Shown piece by piece: positions 33,019 to 43,863 of a DNA stretch of 64,000 bases. Source of the stretch: Physcia stellaris. Its lineage: Eukaryota; Ascomycota; Lecanoromycetes; Caliciales; Physciaceae. Position 1 is the stretch's first letter; the number at the start of each line of letters is the position of its first letter. The translations under genes were made by a program, and so were the position numbers. The notes beneath the pieces were generated by a model. That model searched no databases. It saw only the letters and a list, made by a program, of their open reading frames with translations, and was not told the DNA's origin. The stretch is taken from the NCBI GenBank assembly GCA_018902385.1, contig JABSSW010000063.1, positions 62,001-126,000 on the forward strand. The letters run 5' to 3'.

Positions 33019-33508
33019 TTTCCAATTCTCCAGGTTCGTAATCAAAATGACGACATCCAACGTTTGCTGCATAGCGTACGGCGTTTTCCGCGGTCTTCTT
33101 CCGTGTCCAGAGATACCTGTGAATTCAAACGGATAGGGATCCCCAAGGTCCAGCATTCTACCAATATGGGGACCGTCCAAGTACATTGGTGGGCTCATCG
33201 TCCATGGGGGCTATATCAGCATATCTTAGGTGGAACTTTAAAATGTAAATTAGCACGATAGCAGCATGCTTACCTGATCTGATCGTCTTCGGCTTCAAGA
33301 GGCGTCTCGAGATGGCCAAGACCATGTTCTAGACTAGACTCGACCCACAAATAAAGTAACCCAAGCCTAAGGGCTTACGGGACGGCTCGGCAACGGCAAG
33401 CTTAATTCTCAGCCTCAACCTAATATGTAAAGATTCAATACTCCAATTTCCCAAATCGCACGTTGACACTTTAGGTATACCTCCATCCTCCGAAAATCAG
33501 CATCTGCC
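33019..33508. other. Intergenic between RING-protein gene and phs1
   Basis: These 490 bp contain no supported gene. Short frames on either strand have no recognisable product. They should contain the upstream gene's 3' end and the phs1 promoter. Confidence 0.45.
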
Positions 33509-34408
33509 ATGGATCGCACCTCTTCGTATTCCACCCAACCGCGCCGCGACCTCAAAACCCACTACCTTCTTGCCTACAACCTCATCTCTGCAATTCTCTG
33601 GTTCGCCATCCTCGGCCGCGTTCTCCTCCTCCTCTCTCTCGTCGGCGTCACCCATGTCTCCGGCGGCGTGGGCAACCTTGCGAGATGGACGCAGACGCTC
33701 GCGGTTCTGGAAATTGTTCACTCTGCTTTAGGTTCGAATTGTCCACAATCCTCTCCACCCAGCCTCCTCCCCCTGCATGATCTAACACCGCGCAGCATAG
33801 AAATGATGAAGTTGTAGTGTCAATAGAAGCTGACCGATGGGCAGGACTCGTCCGCTCTCCCCTCCCAACAGCAACCCTCCAAGTCTCGTCCCGCCTCTTC
33901 CTGATCTGGGCTATCTGCCACCCGCCCTCCTTTGCGCCCCATACCACCCCTTCACCATTCTACAGCTCTATGTTGATCGCGTGGTCTCTTACCGAGGTCG
34001 TGCGGTATAGCTATTTTGTCTTTAGCCTTCGTGGAGGTGTGCCTGCTTTCGAAGGAACAGAGGTTGAGAGGATGATACTGAAGGGAATCGGATGGGCGCG
34101 GTATAACTTCTTCTACGCGCTGTATCCGCTTGGGATATGTAGTGAGTGTGCGCTCGTGTGGAAAGCGAGTATGGTTGCGAGTCCGTGGGTGAGAGTGGGC
34201 CTGTGGGCCGTGCTGGGGGCTTATGGTCCTGGTGAGTGGAAATTCCTGTCTGAGGCGGATGGGGTGTAGTGAAAGGGGAGGATTGCTTGACATGAAGAAT
34301 CGTGCTAAGTATATTTGTTTTCTAGGGAGCTATATCCTCTACACACATATGATCGCCCAAAGACGAAAGATGACAAGAGGAAAGGGCAAGGCCGGGATTC
34401 CGCCATAG
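33509..34408 (+). CDS. phs1: Very-long-chain 3-hydroxyacyl-CoA dehydratase (Phs1/HACD)
   Basis: This enzyme dehydrates 3-hydroxyacyl-CoA in the third step of very-long-chain fatty acid elongation, in the endoplasmic reticulum membrane. Exons 33509-33731, 33845-34231 and 34326-34408 give 230 aa. Several hydrophobic helices are visible (LAYNLISAILWFAILGRVLL; IAWSLTEVVRYSYFVFSL). The catalytic signature lies in YNFFYALYPLGICSE, containing the conserved Tyr and Glu. The C-terminus RRKMTRGKGKAGIPP is a basic cytosolic tail. Introns are 113 and 94 nt. Length is typical. Confidence 0.93.
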
Positions 34409-34844
34409 TGACTTTTCGTGTGTAGGGTCAGGGACCTCCGTAGTCGTAAAATCAATATCAATCTCTCTTATTCATGCATGGGACGTTGAGCATCATCCCC
34501 TGGACGGTAGAGAATGCCACTTGGAGAATGATGCAGTCTGTAACGGGCATAAGCTCGATTACCATGTTGATGAGTTTGGGACCCAGGTGCTCCCAGCCGC
34601 GAGGTACTGAATTGGTTCTTACCAGCGCAAAAGATTGACGAAAGTCAATAAATCAGTCAGTCGGCTCTTCAGCTGTAGCCTACGAAGTCATGCCCCGGGG
34701 TTATAAAGAAGGATGTGAGAGACATGAATGTAACTCCACACTACTTGTATAAATACAATTGCCGTGTTGTTCTAGCTAAATTGCATTGAACCTATACAAT
34801 CTGATTAAGCAATCGCCAAGTATCTCAATGTTCGATCGAAGCAG
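34409..34844. other. Intergenic downstream of phs1
   Basis: These 436 bp contain no supported gene. They are AT-rich in places (around 34740-34800) and probably contain the phs1 3' untranslated region. Confidence 0.4.
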
Positions 34845-35297
34845 CTAGTCTATACTCTCAGGGTTGCAGTTTATATCAAAAGAAACCGTTCCAGTCTGTA
34901 ACATTGGGACTTTACTCGATATCGGCACCGGAGTGGATGTTCGGATAGGTATTCGACAAAAACCTATCGAACAATCTGTATTTGACTTCGAAAACACGAC
35001 AGTGCGATCAAAATCTGTGAATGTAAAGTGCATTTTCCATGAAATAATTCCTGTTCGTGATTCCGAATCCGGCCAACCTGGTTTCTATGCTGGATTTTGA
35101 AGAGAGCATAGCACCAGTGCAGAGAAAAGAGGAAGAAAAACGTCAAGCATTGGCAAGCGTTTCCAAATCGAGAAAACAAAAGACGTTACCTTAATGATCA
35201 AGACATAGTTTGTCAATGCGCCGAGGACAGGTGCAGTAAAGGTTACCACCCACCAAGGCAATTCGATGTTATTCCAAGCCAGTATCTGCAGCGCCAT
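34845..35297 (-). CDS. Possible small membrane protein, two exons (doubtful)
   Basis: Two same-strand frames, 35297-35190 and 35084-34845, join in phase through a 105-nt GT-AG gap to give 115 aa. The N-terminal part is hydrophobic (LPWWVVTFTAPVLGALTNYV) and could span a membrane once. The second exon (GIISWKMHFTFTDFDRTVVF) resembles no family I know. The frame closes neatly, but part of the second exon is also open on the opposite strand and the acceptor choice is not unique. Treat it as a candidate only. Confidence 0.3.
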
Positions 35298-35472
35298 TAT
35301 CGATTGACTCCCGTGGTATCATCTTCGCCGACTCAGCCCATCCAGCGCCCCCATGTGGGTCATCATGCAACACCTTTACTATTCATAATGCATTGTCCAT
35401 CCATCCGGCCCAGCCATGTTTTATTCTCCAATCCATACTCCAACGCCACCCACAATTGTAGATTGATTGCTA

Positions 35473-38400
35473 TCATGCCACATCCAAACTCCGTCTCACA
35501 GCGCCAAAGCCTCTCTTCAGCATTTCATGTACGTCCAAGCTCCGCCTTTCTTTCGGCGATGATGCGTGCCCTTTATCCCCCTCATCGTCGGCCGCCCTGC
35601 TCTTCATCTCGATGTCAACTCTCTTCTCGTCTTTATCTTCGCTTTCACTATGTTGCCGTCTCCTCACCCCGTTGCTGGCGTCAGTACTTTTCTCAGCAAA
35701 CATAATCCTTGGGCGATTGAGTAGCTCTTGAACCTCGCCTTCTCGCTTCTTTTGGTCTTCCGCAGTGCGCGGCACATCTCTCATCCCAGCTCTGGTTTCC
35801 TCAACCCATTCGCTTGGTCGCCTGCTCAGATGTCCCGGACCAGACCGACCTTCGCCATTAGCAGCCTCTTCAAACCTTTGGCGGATAGCAGGGTCCTTCT
35901 CAAGCTCTTGAAAGACTTCGACATCAGACTCTATACAGAAATTCTTTATGCATCGGACTGCGATTTCGAATGCCCAAACAGAAGAGATGATGAGTATCAG
36001 TGTCAGCCACCAAAGCGCGTTTCTACCAAATCGACCAAGCAGTCCGTCTTTGACATCGTAGATTACATTGTCCGAATAAAGGGCGCTGAGAAGGAGGTTC
36101 CAAAGAAACCAACATCCGATGCTGAGGAACATCGCAACCACGCACGTGATACTTTTGTTGTGAAGTTCAAAGAACTGGATTTTGGTAGCAATGATAATCA
36201 CGCATGCAGTGAATGTCAAAGCGCCCATCGAGAAGAGATCATTCCCGATAGTGAAAATTGCTTGCCCGTATATGCCGAGCATAAGGAAGTAGACCAGCAT
36301 TGCCTCAGAACTTGCCATGAAGACCCAGCCAGCATAGATCTTGATATTGAAGCCACCATTGTGGTGACCGAGCGAATAAAGTTCCGGTACTGCCAGAAGC
36401 GTCGACGAAGCGAGGTCTTTCTCAAAGATGCCCATGAATATGACCGGGAGAGAGGTGAACAAAGTATTGAACATTGACAAAGACCAAGACTCGTAAAGTG
36501 AGGTTCCTGTATAGCCAGCGTAGCGTTGAAAAAGGGCTTGGGTCAAGTAAAACAGCATCTCCTTCCAGAACGTGCCTAGAATGTATTTAGAAGTTCGAAC
36601 GTAATTCCAACGACCGTGGACTAGGAGTAGTCGAAGGAGGAATCGGAATTGGGCGATTGAGTAGTCCGAGGTGCGGGCTGCTTGCAGGCCCTCTTTACCA
36701 GTGATACCAATCCCGACATGTGCTTCTTGTATCATGGCAATGTCGTTGGCTCCGTCTCCTATAGCGAGAGTGACGGAATTCTTGACCTTTCTGCGAATAG
36801 CTCCAACAAGCCAGGCCTTTTGGCTGGGAGAAGCCCGACAACAGATCACTGTATCAACCAGAATGGCTAAATCGACGAAGAGACGTCTGGCCGTGTCGTC
36901 AGCTTCGAGCAAACCCAACGTGTGACCATCAATAACAACAACAGAATGAGCGACCCCGCCACGACCGATGTCGAGGGTGGCACTGGCCATGCGTTGATTG
37001 ACTTCTCCAGTTTCGTAATCGAGGATGGTAACCGCCGAGTAGTCTTTGATCAATCGACAAGAATGGCCAGTGTTGACAGCGGTCTCTCTTTTGTCTCCAG
37101 TAAGCATCCACATTTTGATGTTGGCACGCCGTAGCTTCTCGATTGCTTCTGGCACGCCATCTTGTAGTTTGTCCTCAATCGCTGTCGCTCCTACGAGCTC
37201 AAAGTCTTGCTCAATCATATCGCCAGCTCTCTCAACCTGCTCTTGTCGGTTCACCAGACTTGTGGAAGCATCAAGGAAAAGTTTGCGCCAGGACATGTAT
37301 TCTTCCTCTCCCACAAACCGATAACCGTAGAGCAAGGTTCTAAGACCTTCAGTAGCAAAGTCGTTGATATGTTGGAAACATCGCTCGAAAACGGCACTAT
37401 CATCGACTACTAAAGATTCTTCCACAAGTTCTTCGGGTTGCTCTCCCGCGCTGTGGATAGCCTGTCTCTCTGTGAGGCTTAGGGGCAGCTGACGAGAAGC
37501 CAGAGTTGTTGATGGTCTTGGATGATAGAGTTCGCTAAAATGATCTCGCGAAGCTTGGTCCACGTCAGTTTCGCGATCCTTCAACCAGTCTTCCAGCTCA
37601 TCTCGAATTGGCTGGAGCCGTTGGGCTGTCATACTGGCTCGCGGGATCCCACCCAAACTATGACGGTGCAGACTAAAGCTTGATCGAGTCATGCTATCGT
37701 TGCGAGCTCGTTGTTCACTGTGTCGTCTGATGGCTTCCTGCGCTTCCGAGCTCTGTCTCTTACTTACTCTTTCCTCAACCTTGTTGGCCTGTTCCATAGC
37801 TACGCCATGCAACCGTAGCCGTTGGATAATCATAGAATCTGCACCTTTACATATCACGCAAATGCGTTTATCCGGGAAACGTACAACGATGGACATCCGC
37901 TTCCTGCAACTGGAGAATTCTATAACGTCCAATATTTGGTAAGACTCTAAGATGGGCTCCTCTCCGGGTACTGAAGGAAGAGATTTGATTATAATGGCTG
38001 AAGCCTGCCTATCGATGACTATGTAACCAAGTTCTTGAGCAGCACGAACCAAAGCTTGCTCGTCTGGTGACGAAGATTGAAAGTCCGTGTCACCCGCTTC
38101 GTTGGTCTCGGGTATGCACGTATGGCAGAGCGCTAAAGACAGTAAGAAGAAACGAACCTTCCTTGCGAAGACGGTATAGGGTCTGTTCTGAATGTAGGAC
38201 AGGAGATCTTCTGTGTTAAGTTCCTTGTATGGCCTTGCAGCTTGCTCCGTTGCCGGACTTATGGTTCCACTGCAAGCGATAGGACTCGGGGCAAAATCTC
38301 TACCTGCTGACGAGTCCACGTGTTGGGAACTTGCTGTGCTTAATCTCGAGTCTTCAGTCCTCCATCTGATCGGCTTTTTACCTTTGCCGTGATTAAGTTG

Positions 38401-40756
38401 AGGCTTGAGCTTTCGAGCAGTATGAGCAGTGGGCTCCCCTCGAACGTCTGTGTCGTGTAGCCATGCTGTACCTGCTATACTCATTTTGCGGAATTTCATG
38501 GTATTATTTGTCAATGTACCTGTTTTGTCCGAGAAAATGTAGCTAAAGCATGTTAGCCAATATGACGATAGTGGGTTTCTTGAAGGTTATTCTCCTACTT
38601 GACTTGTCCCAATTCCTCATTGATGGTGTTCGTCCTAGGCTCCATGGGTGTGTTCGAATCTTCATCATACATATGAATGTCGTTCATGAGGAGTATCTGG
38701 AAAGCTTTGACGATCTCAAGACTAACATACAATGACAATGGAACCATTGTATTGAAGAGAATGATGAACGAAGTCAGGATCGGGAAGAAGCCCACCCGAG
38801 CATCTGTCAAATACCAGGCCTTTTTTTCGGTTGTCTTCACCCAAACCTGATATGCAATGGTATTGAAAATTGCTAAAGCAACCACAAAAATTACTATGAT
38901 CACAACAACCCGGTTCACAATTGTCTGCAAGGCTGGCGCCTTTACACGAGGATTTTTGGTCGCATTCATCCTGATTTTGCACTCCTCGCCGCTGTACACG
39001 ACCATTCCCACAGCTTCTTGGGTGTTGCGAAGTACGCTTCCTCGATACACGACCTCATTATTGGTGAGAGGCAAGGTCTCCTTTTCAAGTTCTACCTTTC
39101 CGTCAAAATTGTACAGGTCCAGGTTTGGGTCTTCGACAACCAAGCGAGCGTTGCAGGCGATCACTTCGTTCGCGGAGCTACACCTTCGGACCAAAGAAGG
39201 TGAGGCCTGTTTGCTTTTTAAGTTTGTTTCGCCGTCAAGAGCCATGGTCTCGAAGTACGCCATGCCATTTGTTCCTTCAACGTGCAATAAGGCAACATCC
39301 GCTGGCGCAACCTCGTCGCGCTGCAGTCTCACTACGTCTCCCACACGAACGTCTTTCCACTTAATCTTGAACCATTCGATGGATTTTGGAGGCGTCGATA
39401 TCCCTTCACTCCTTACTTGCAGACTTCGAGCGATAAATGCATACTTCGTGTTCTCCGCTTTGTCCAGCTTATACCGCCGGAGATCGTCGTAACCTTCTTT
39501 TGCCATGGAGATAATTACGAAAAAGTTAACGGAACAATGGTGGTATAGTTGCCTGTTGTGCTCAAACCTGGAATCATCTGAAGAATGGACACACAGAGAA
39601 AGTAGAAGTTCGCCAATTTTGAAAATTGTGCAAAAAGCTGACGAGGAAGGAAATTCCATAAGGTGTAGCGGCTCGAGCAAATCTTGTTGTCGATGTATTC
39701 TCGGCCAGTTCTCTCATCAGTGAGTGGATTCTGACGGGTGCAATCCAATTCTATCTGCCGTCCGTTCTTTGATGGCGGGCTCTCATTATATCGAAGTATT
39801 GCATTCCGGAACTTCTGATATAGGTGTCTAATACGTTTGACCAACCTAGGATGAGCTGATCGATTTCTCGCCCATGTCTCGTACCGGGCAAGGGACAGTG
39901 TTAACGGTACACCTTTGGCAGGATGCGAGCGAAGCTCTATTGAATCTTCAACCTGAGTTATTGGAGACACTGTGACTGATGCTTTGCTCTTTTCTGTTAC
40001 AGGATTATTGGTAACCGCGTGAGAAAGACTTCTAGCTCCTAACGATAGAGAGGCCACTGGCGATGCCGACGGGTTACCACTCTCGGACTGCCCTTGAACA
40101 TTGCGCGCTAATAGGGACCTGCGCAGTGAGAAGCCACGCTGACGAGACCGTGCAGAAGTTGTCGAAGATGATGCAGCTATATTGGCCGGTGCCGAATGTG
40201 CTGAATTGGTTTGATCATGCTCGCTAGCACTCAGAGGGGATCTTGACCGCCCAGACACCTTTGAGCGTCAATGGAATTAGCCTTAATATCCCCATATAAT
40301 TGGCTGACTCTAGCTGATAAGTGTACTTCTATATACTCTTAAAGCATCGAGAAGAAAATTGGGGATATGTATATGTAAAAAATCACTTACTCCATTTGAT
40401 TCCGCAGTAACTTTTCGTGTGTCGATCGACAGTGGTGGCAGAGCTACTGATCCTTGTGAAGCTGCGGTATTCAGCTCGTGTCTTGCTTGCGGTAGAGCAT
40501 CTTGAGGCGTGCCATTCTGAGACGAACGATGGCCCTCATGCAACAAAGATATAGAGGATTGCCCAGAAGCTTCTCGACTTGGTGGAGTTGAAAGCCTATT
40601 ATTGACAATGTCCCACGGATCCTCTCTTAGCCGCCGTTCCTGCGAGTCGCTGCTTGAATATGTTTGATCTTGAAGGGCTCTGACTCCATTCTCAAGTGAA
40701 TTTGACCGTAGGGTAATACTCTTCTTCTTTGGATGTCCAAGCTCTTCTCCTGACAT
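35473..40756 (-). CDS. dnf3: Dnf3-type P4-ATPase phospholipid flippase, with a one-base frameshift
   Basis: This ATP-driven aminophospholipid flippase acts in Golgi, endosomal or plasma membrane. Exons are 40756-40391, 40258-38599 and 38542-35473. The protein would be about 1,698 aa. A long disordered N-terminus precedes the membrane core. P4 motifs are intact: DGET in MALDGETNLKSKQ, the phosphorylation loop YIFSDKTGTLTNNTMKF (spliced), the hinge GDGANDIAMIQEAHVGIGI, and ten-helix topology. Residues around the join and the segment GTAWLHD resemble Dnf3 more than Drs2. At 39520-39524 a run of five T (coding strand) breaks the frame between TTIVPLTF and FVIISMAKEGYDD. Exon 2 is 1,660 nt, one short of what the phase needs. 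This is either a sequencing error or a pseudogenising deletion. Confidence 0.9.
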
Positions 40757-41954
40757 GCTCGGCCTCGTTCAGAGCCATCGATTGGCCCCAGGATCGGACG
40801 GATTATGTTATGGTCTTGGTGGAGAGAAGGTGGGGCGAAATACGGGAGCACAGGTCATGGAAGCGGTCGGGAACTCATCGGTGAGAGGTGTTCTCAGTTA
40901 TTCCAGAAACGAGTGTAGGTCGATAAGTAGAAAGAAGTAAGAGGCGATAAGAAAAGCGAAAGAGGAGATCAGCCAAGCCGACGCTTGATGCGTACGAGTC
41001 CGAGGGGACAAGCCGTTTTGGCAGTGTGTGCTTGGCACCTTCTCTCTGCCACCACTGAACGCGATCACAATCGGAATCAGCACTTGTCACAGTGCATCAT
41101 TAGGAAGCCTCCCTGCATAAAGAGATGCCGCCCTGCATTCGCTCTCCTCGTGTGTAGTACGTTAGGTACCAAGGTAGCCTTCTAATGAGGTTCATGAGCA
41201 TTGTCATTGTCATTGTTGTCTATATTCACGAAACAGCGATCTAGCAGCTGCAGTAAACATCCTTTCGGCAGCACCAGCAGTCTCACTATCTCATCTCGAT
41301 CTACGGGGTCGTACGTAGTCATTATGAGTCAAAGTTATTATCTTATGGCCTGGTACTTAGTGGTGCATTTCGTGAGGATGCACTCCAACAGACCCTACCC
41401 AACCAGTGATGGCGTCAGAATGTTATGTTTTCTTTGTGCCATGTTTATATGCTCTGTGCTATGGATGGTTACGCCTCTTGTCACATTAATGAGTACGTAA
41501 GAGGCGATGCATGGGAGGCAAAATCGCACCACTCCAGACCGTGCGATATAATGTACAGTCTCCGTAGAGATTTTGATTTCAATTAAGCCTATCTGGTCAT
41601 AGCTAGGAATTCGCACCTATGCGGATGTAGATACAGCCGTAGCTGAGAACATGAGTAACCCATCGAAGGGGTATGGAATGAATGAAGGCCTCCCGACTCC
41701 TTCCGTACCAGACAGACGGACAAAGGACACAGTCCCAAACTCCAGCGTACAAAGTCTCAGAGGTCGATTAGGTGGGTATTATTGCTGATGAGCAAATAAA
41801 CACACGACACACACGCTGTCTCCAACATGAGTCAGGATCTACTATTGCTTCAACCTACACCAGGCCCGTATGTATTCGTACAAGCACAAGCAACCTCCCC
41901 AAACTCCTCATAAGTACAGTTCATTCAGTGTAAGGTAGCGCCCGTGTTCCCGGG
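40757..41954. other. Intergenic upstream of dnf3
   Basis: These 1,198 bp lie between the dnf3 start and the 3' end of the homeobox gene. I found only short frames, including a Ser-rich one at 41201-41500 that does not begin with ATG, and no exon chain. A ggtacc motif occurs at 41165. The region probably holds the dnf3 promoter plus a long homeobox-gene 3' end. Confidence 0.45.
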
Positions 41955-43863
41955 CTATGGATCATATCCAATCTGCTCCGGACTCAGGCTCGAAGGGTCA
42001 ATCGTTCCGAACGGGACCAGATGATGGAGCTGGTCCATCTCCTCACTTGAGGCGTCCTCGTGCATTTGGGTAGCTATGCCCGCGTCCTCGACTTGTGGTG
42101 GGTGCATTGGCAAGTTCAGATTCTGCTTAGAGTACATCTCACTAAGCATCATGCCGTCATCCGAGAGGGTTGAGTGGTGATCCTGAGCTATTGAGAGAAA
42201 TTCCGCTGACGGACTCCTCCGAAATCCATTCAGGGGTGGCGATTGATCGGCGATCACAGGGTCACCGTGGCTATAAGCCGAGAGTGGTGATACGGAGGGA
42301 TGGATCAGATTTGGGTGCTCCATCATGGGAGATAGGTAAGGAAGGCTGTAAGGCGTATTAAAACTGGAGGCTGGAATGGCCTCCATGTTCGTGCTCGATG
42401 AGTAAAATGAAGGGCTGGCATATTCGGAGGGAGATGCCGTTGTGGTTGCCGACATTGGATGCTGACGGTAATCTAAGCCGTATCCAGACGAAGTGTCTAT
42501 CCGCAGGTTCGGACCCAGCGCACCAAGATTATTGTGATGTTGAGGTACAGGGGCGTAAATGCTGGTGTCGGTCATGTTGGTGGAAGGGTGTTGGACGTGA
42601 AAGGATGGCATCGGTTGCTGCAACATCGAGAAATCTACAGCAACCGGAACAGACTTGCTACGGGTTCGCTTGTGGCCACGGGGTCCAGGTTGCATAGGCA
42701 TGCCAAACGGAGTCTCCTGGAACATAGCGAGGTGGGGATGTGCCATGTGATTAGGTTGGGAGGCAGGCCTAGGAAAGATCGGAGATACAGGTGCTGACGA
42801 AGGCATAGCGTGAAGGTCAAATGGACTATGGCGATTGCGAAAGGATTCCAGGGATACTAATTTGGCAAGCTCACCACTCAATTGCCGAGGGTTGCCTCCA
42901 AGATGATGTACCATGATCTGAGAAGCCTGTTGCTCTTCGGTGAAGTCCCCACACTGATGAAAGCCGCCAGTACCAGACGAATCCATGAAAAAGTTCGGGG
43001 GCCGGTTGAGTTCGACAAGAAGTCCACGAGGTCTCGAGGACAGACCACTTGGATCCCCCGGGGAGTTGCCATTCTCCAATGTGATGTTTTTAATATAAGA
43101 GAATGGATACTCAATCTTATATCCAGCAGAGTCATTGTTGATATAGTAAGTCAGGCAGGCTTTGTCGGGTGCATAGAAGATAACCAAATCCATAGCATTC
43201 TGGCCCACTCGGCGCCAGGTTCCGATACTCAAGGATTTGCAGGTGAAGTGATGAATAACTGTTTTTGATTATTAGAGATAAAAGCATAACAGCGACACCA
43301 CCGTTGTACTTGACTCACCGACTTTGCCAGGATTCGCAGATTCGGCATTTACAAGGGTGCCATTGCCATAGGAGTTCATTGGATTGGGAGATCGGCCGAA
43401 TAGATCCCGTGCAATTGGTTTCCCAGACTCCACTGCTTGCTGCATGAGATATTGACGCATTGAGTCCGGTATCGCATCACAATCTTCACCCGTTTCTATG
43501 CTCTTTTTGGCAAGAAGCTTTATCTTTGCACGACTAGGAACAAAGGAGTCAGCAACGACGAGAAGAGCAAAAGGAACTTACGCACCGGTTCTGGAACCAT
43601 ATCTGTACGGATCGTTCAGTCATGTTGATGTCCTGCGCAATACGTTCCCGAACGGCGGCCGTGGGGGTTGGGTTCTTGTTGAATTCAATATCCAAGGTGC
43701 CAAGTTGGTCCTGAGTAGCCCGCTGGCGCTTCTGGTTCTTTTGCTGTTGTGTTAAGGTACTCTTCCGGGGTGGTCGTCTGGAAGTCGCATTGCTTATCGA
43801 GGCCGATATAGGCGGCGAGGGCGTTGAGGCGGACATCATGTCGAGGCTACCAGGAGACTGCAT
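41955..43863 (-). CDS. Homeobox transcription factor of a fungal family
   Basis: Exons 43863-43586, 43533-43319 and 43258-41955 give 598 aa. The homeodomain lies at about residues 35-100. Helix 3 reads [16 protein letters not shown], split by the first intron, with the invariant W, F, N and R present. About 75 residues later a second conserved block occurs, [20 protein letters not shown] then [20 protein letters not shown]. This block is shared by a group of filamentous-fungal homeobox regulators involved in development. The remainder is Ser/Pro/His/Met-rich with a basic patch ([11 protein letters not shown]), probably a disordered activation region. Introns are 52 and 60 nt. The nearest upstream gene lies 2.4 kb away. 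Target genes cannot be inferred from sequence. Confidence 0.9.

Noticed and set aside
35728-36477. 249-codon plus-strand frame opposite the flippase gene
   Set aside because: It mirrors the conserved P4-ATPase coding sequence, has a composition expected from antisense reading, and resembles no family.
41201-41500. Ser/Leu-rich 99-codon frame upstream of dnf3
   Set aside because: It lacks an ATG at its start, is low-complexity, and has no exon signals around it.
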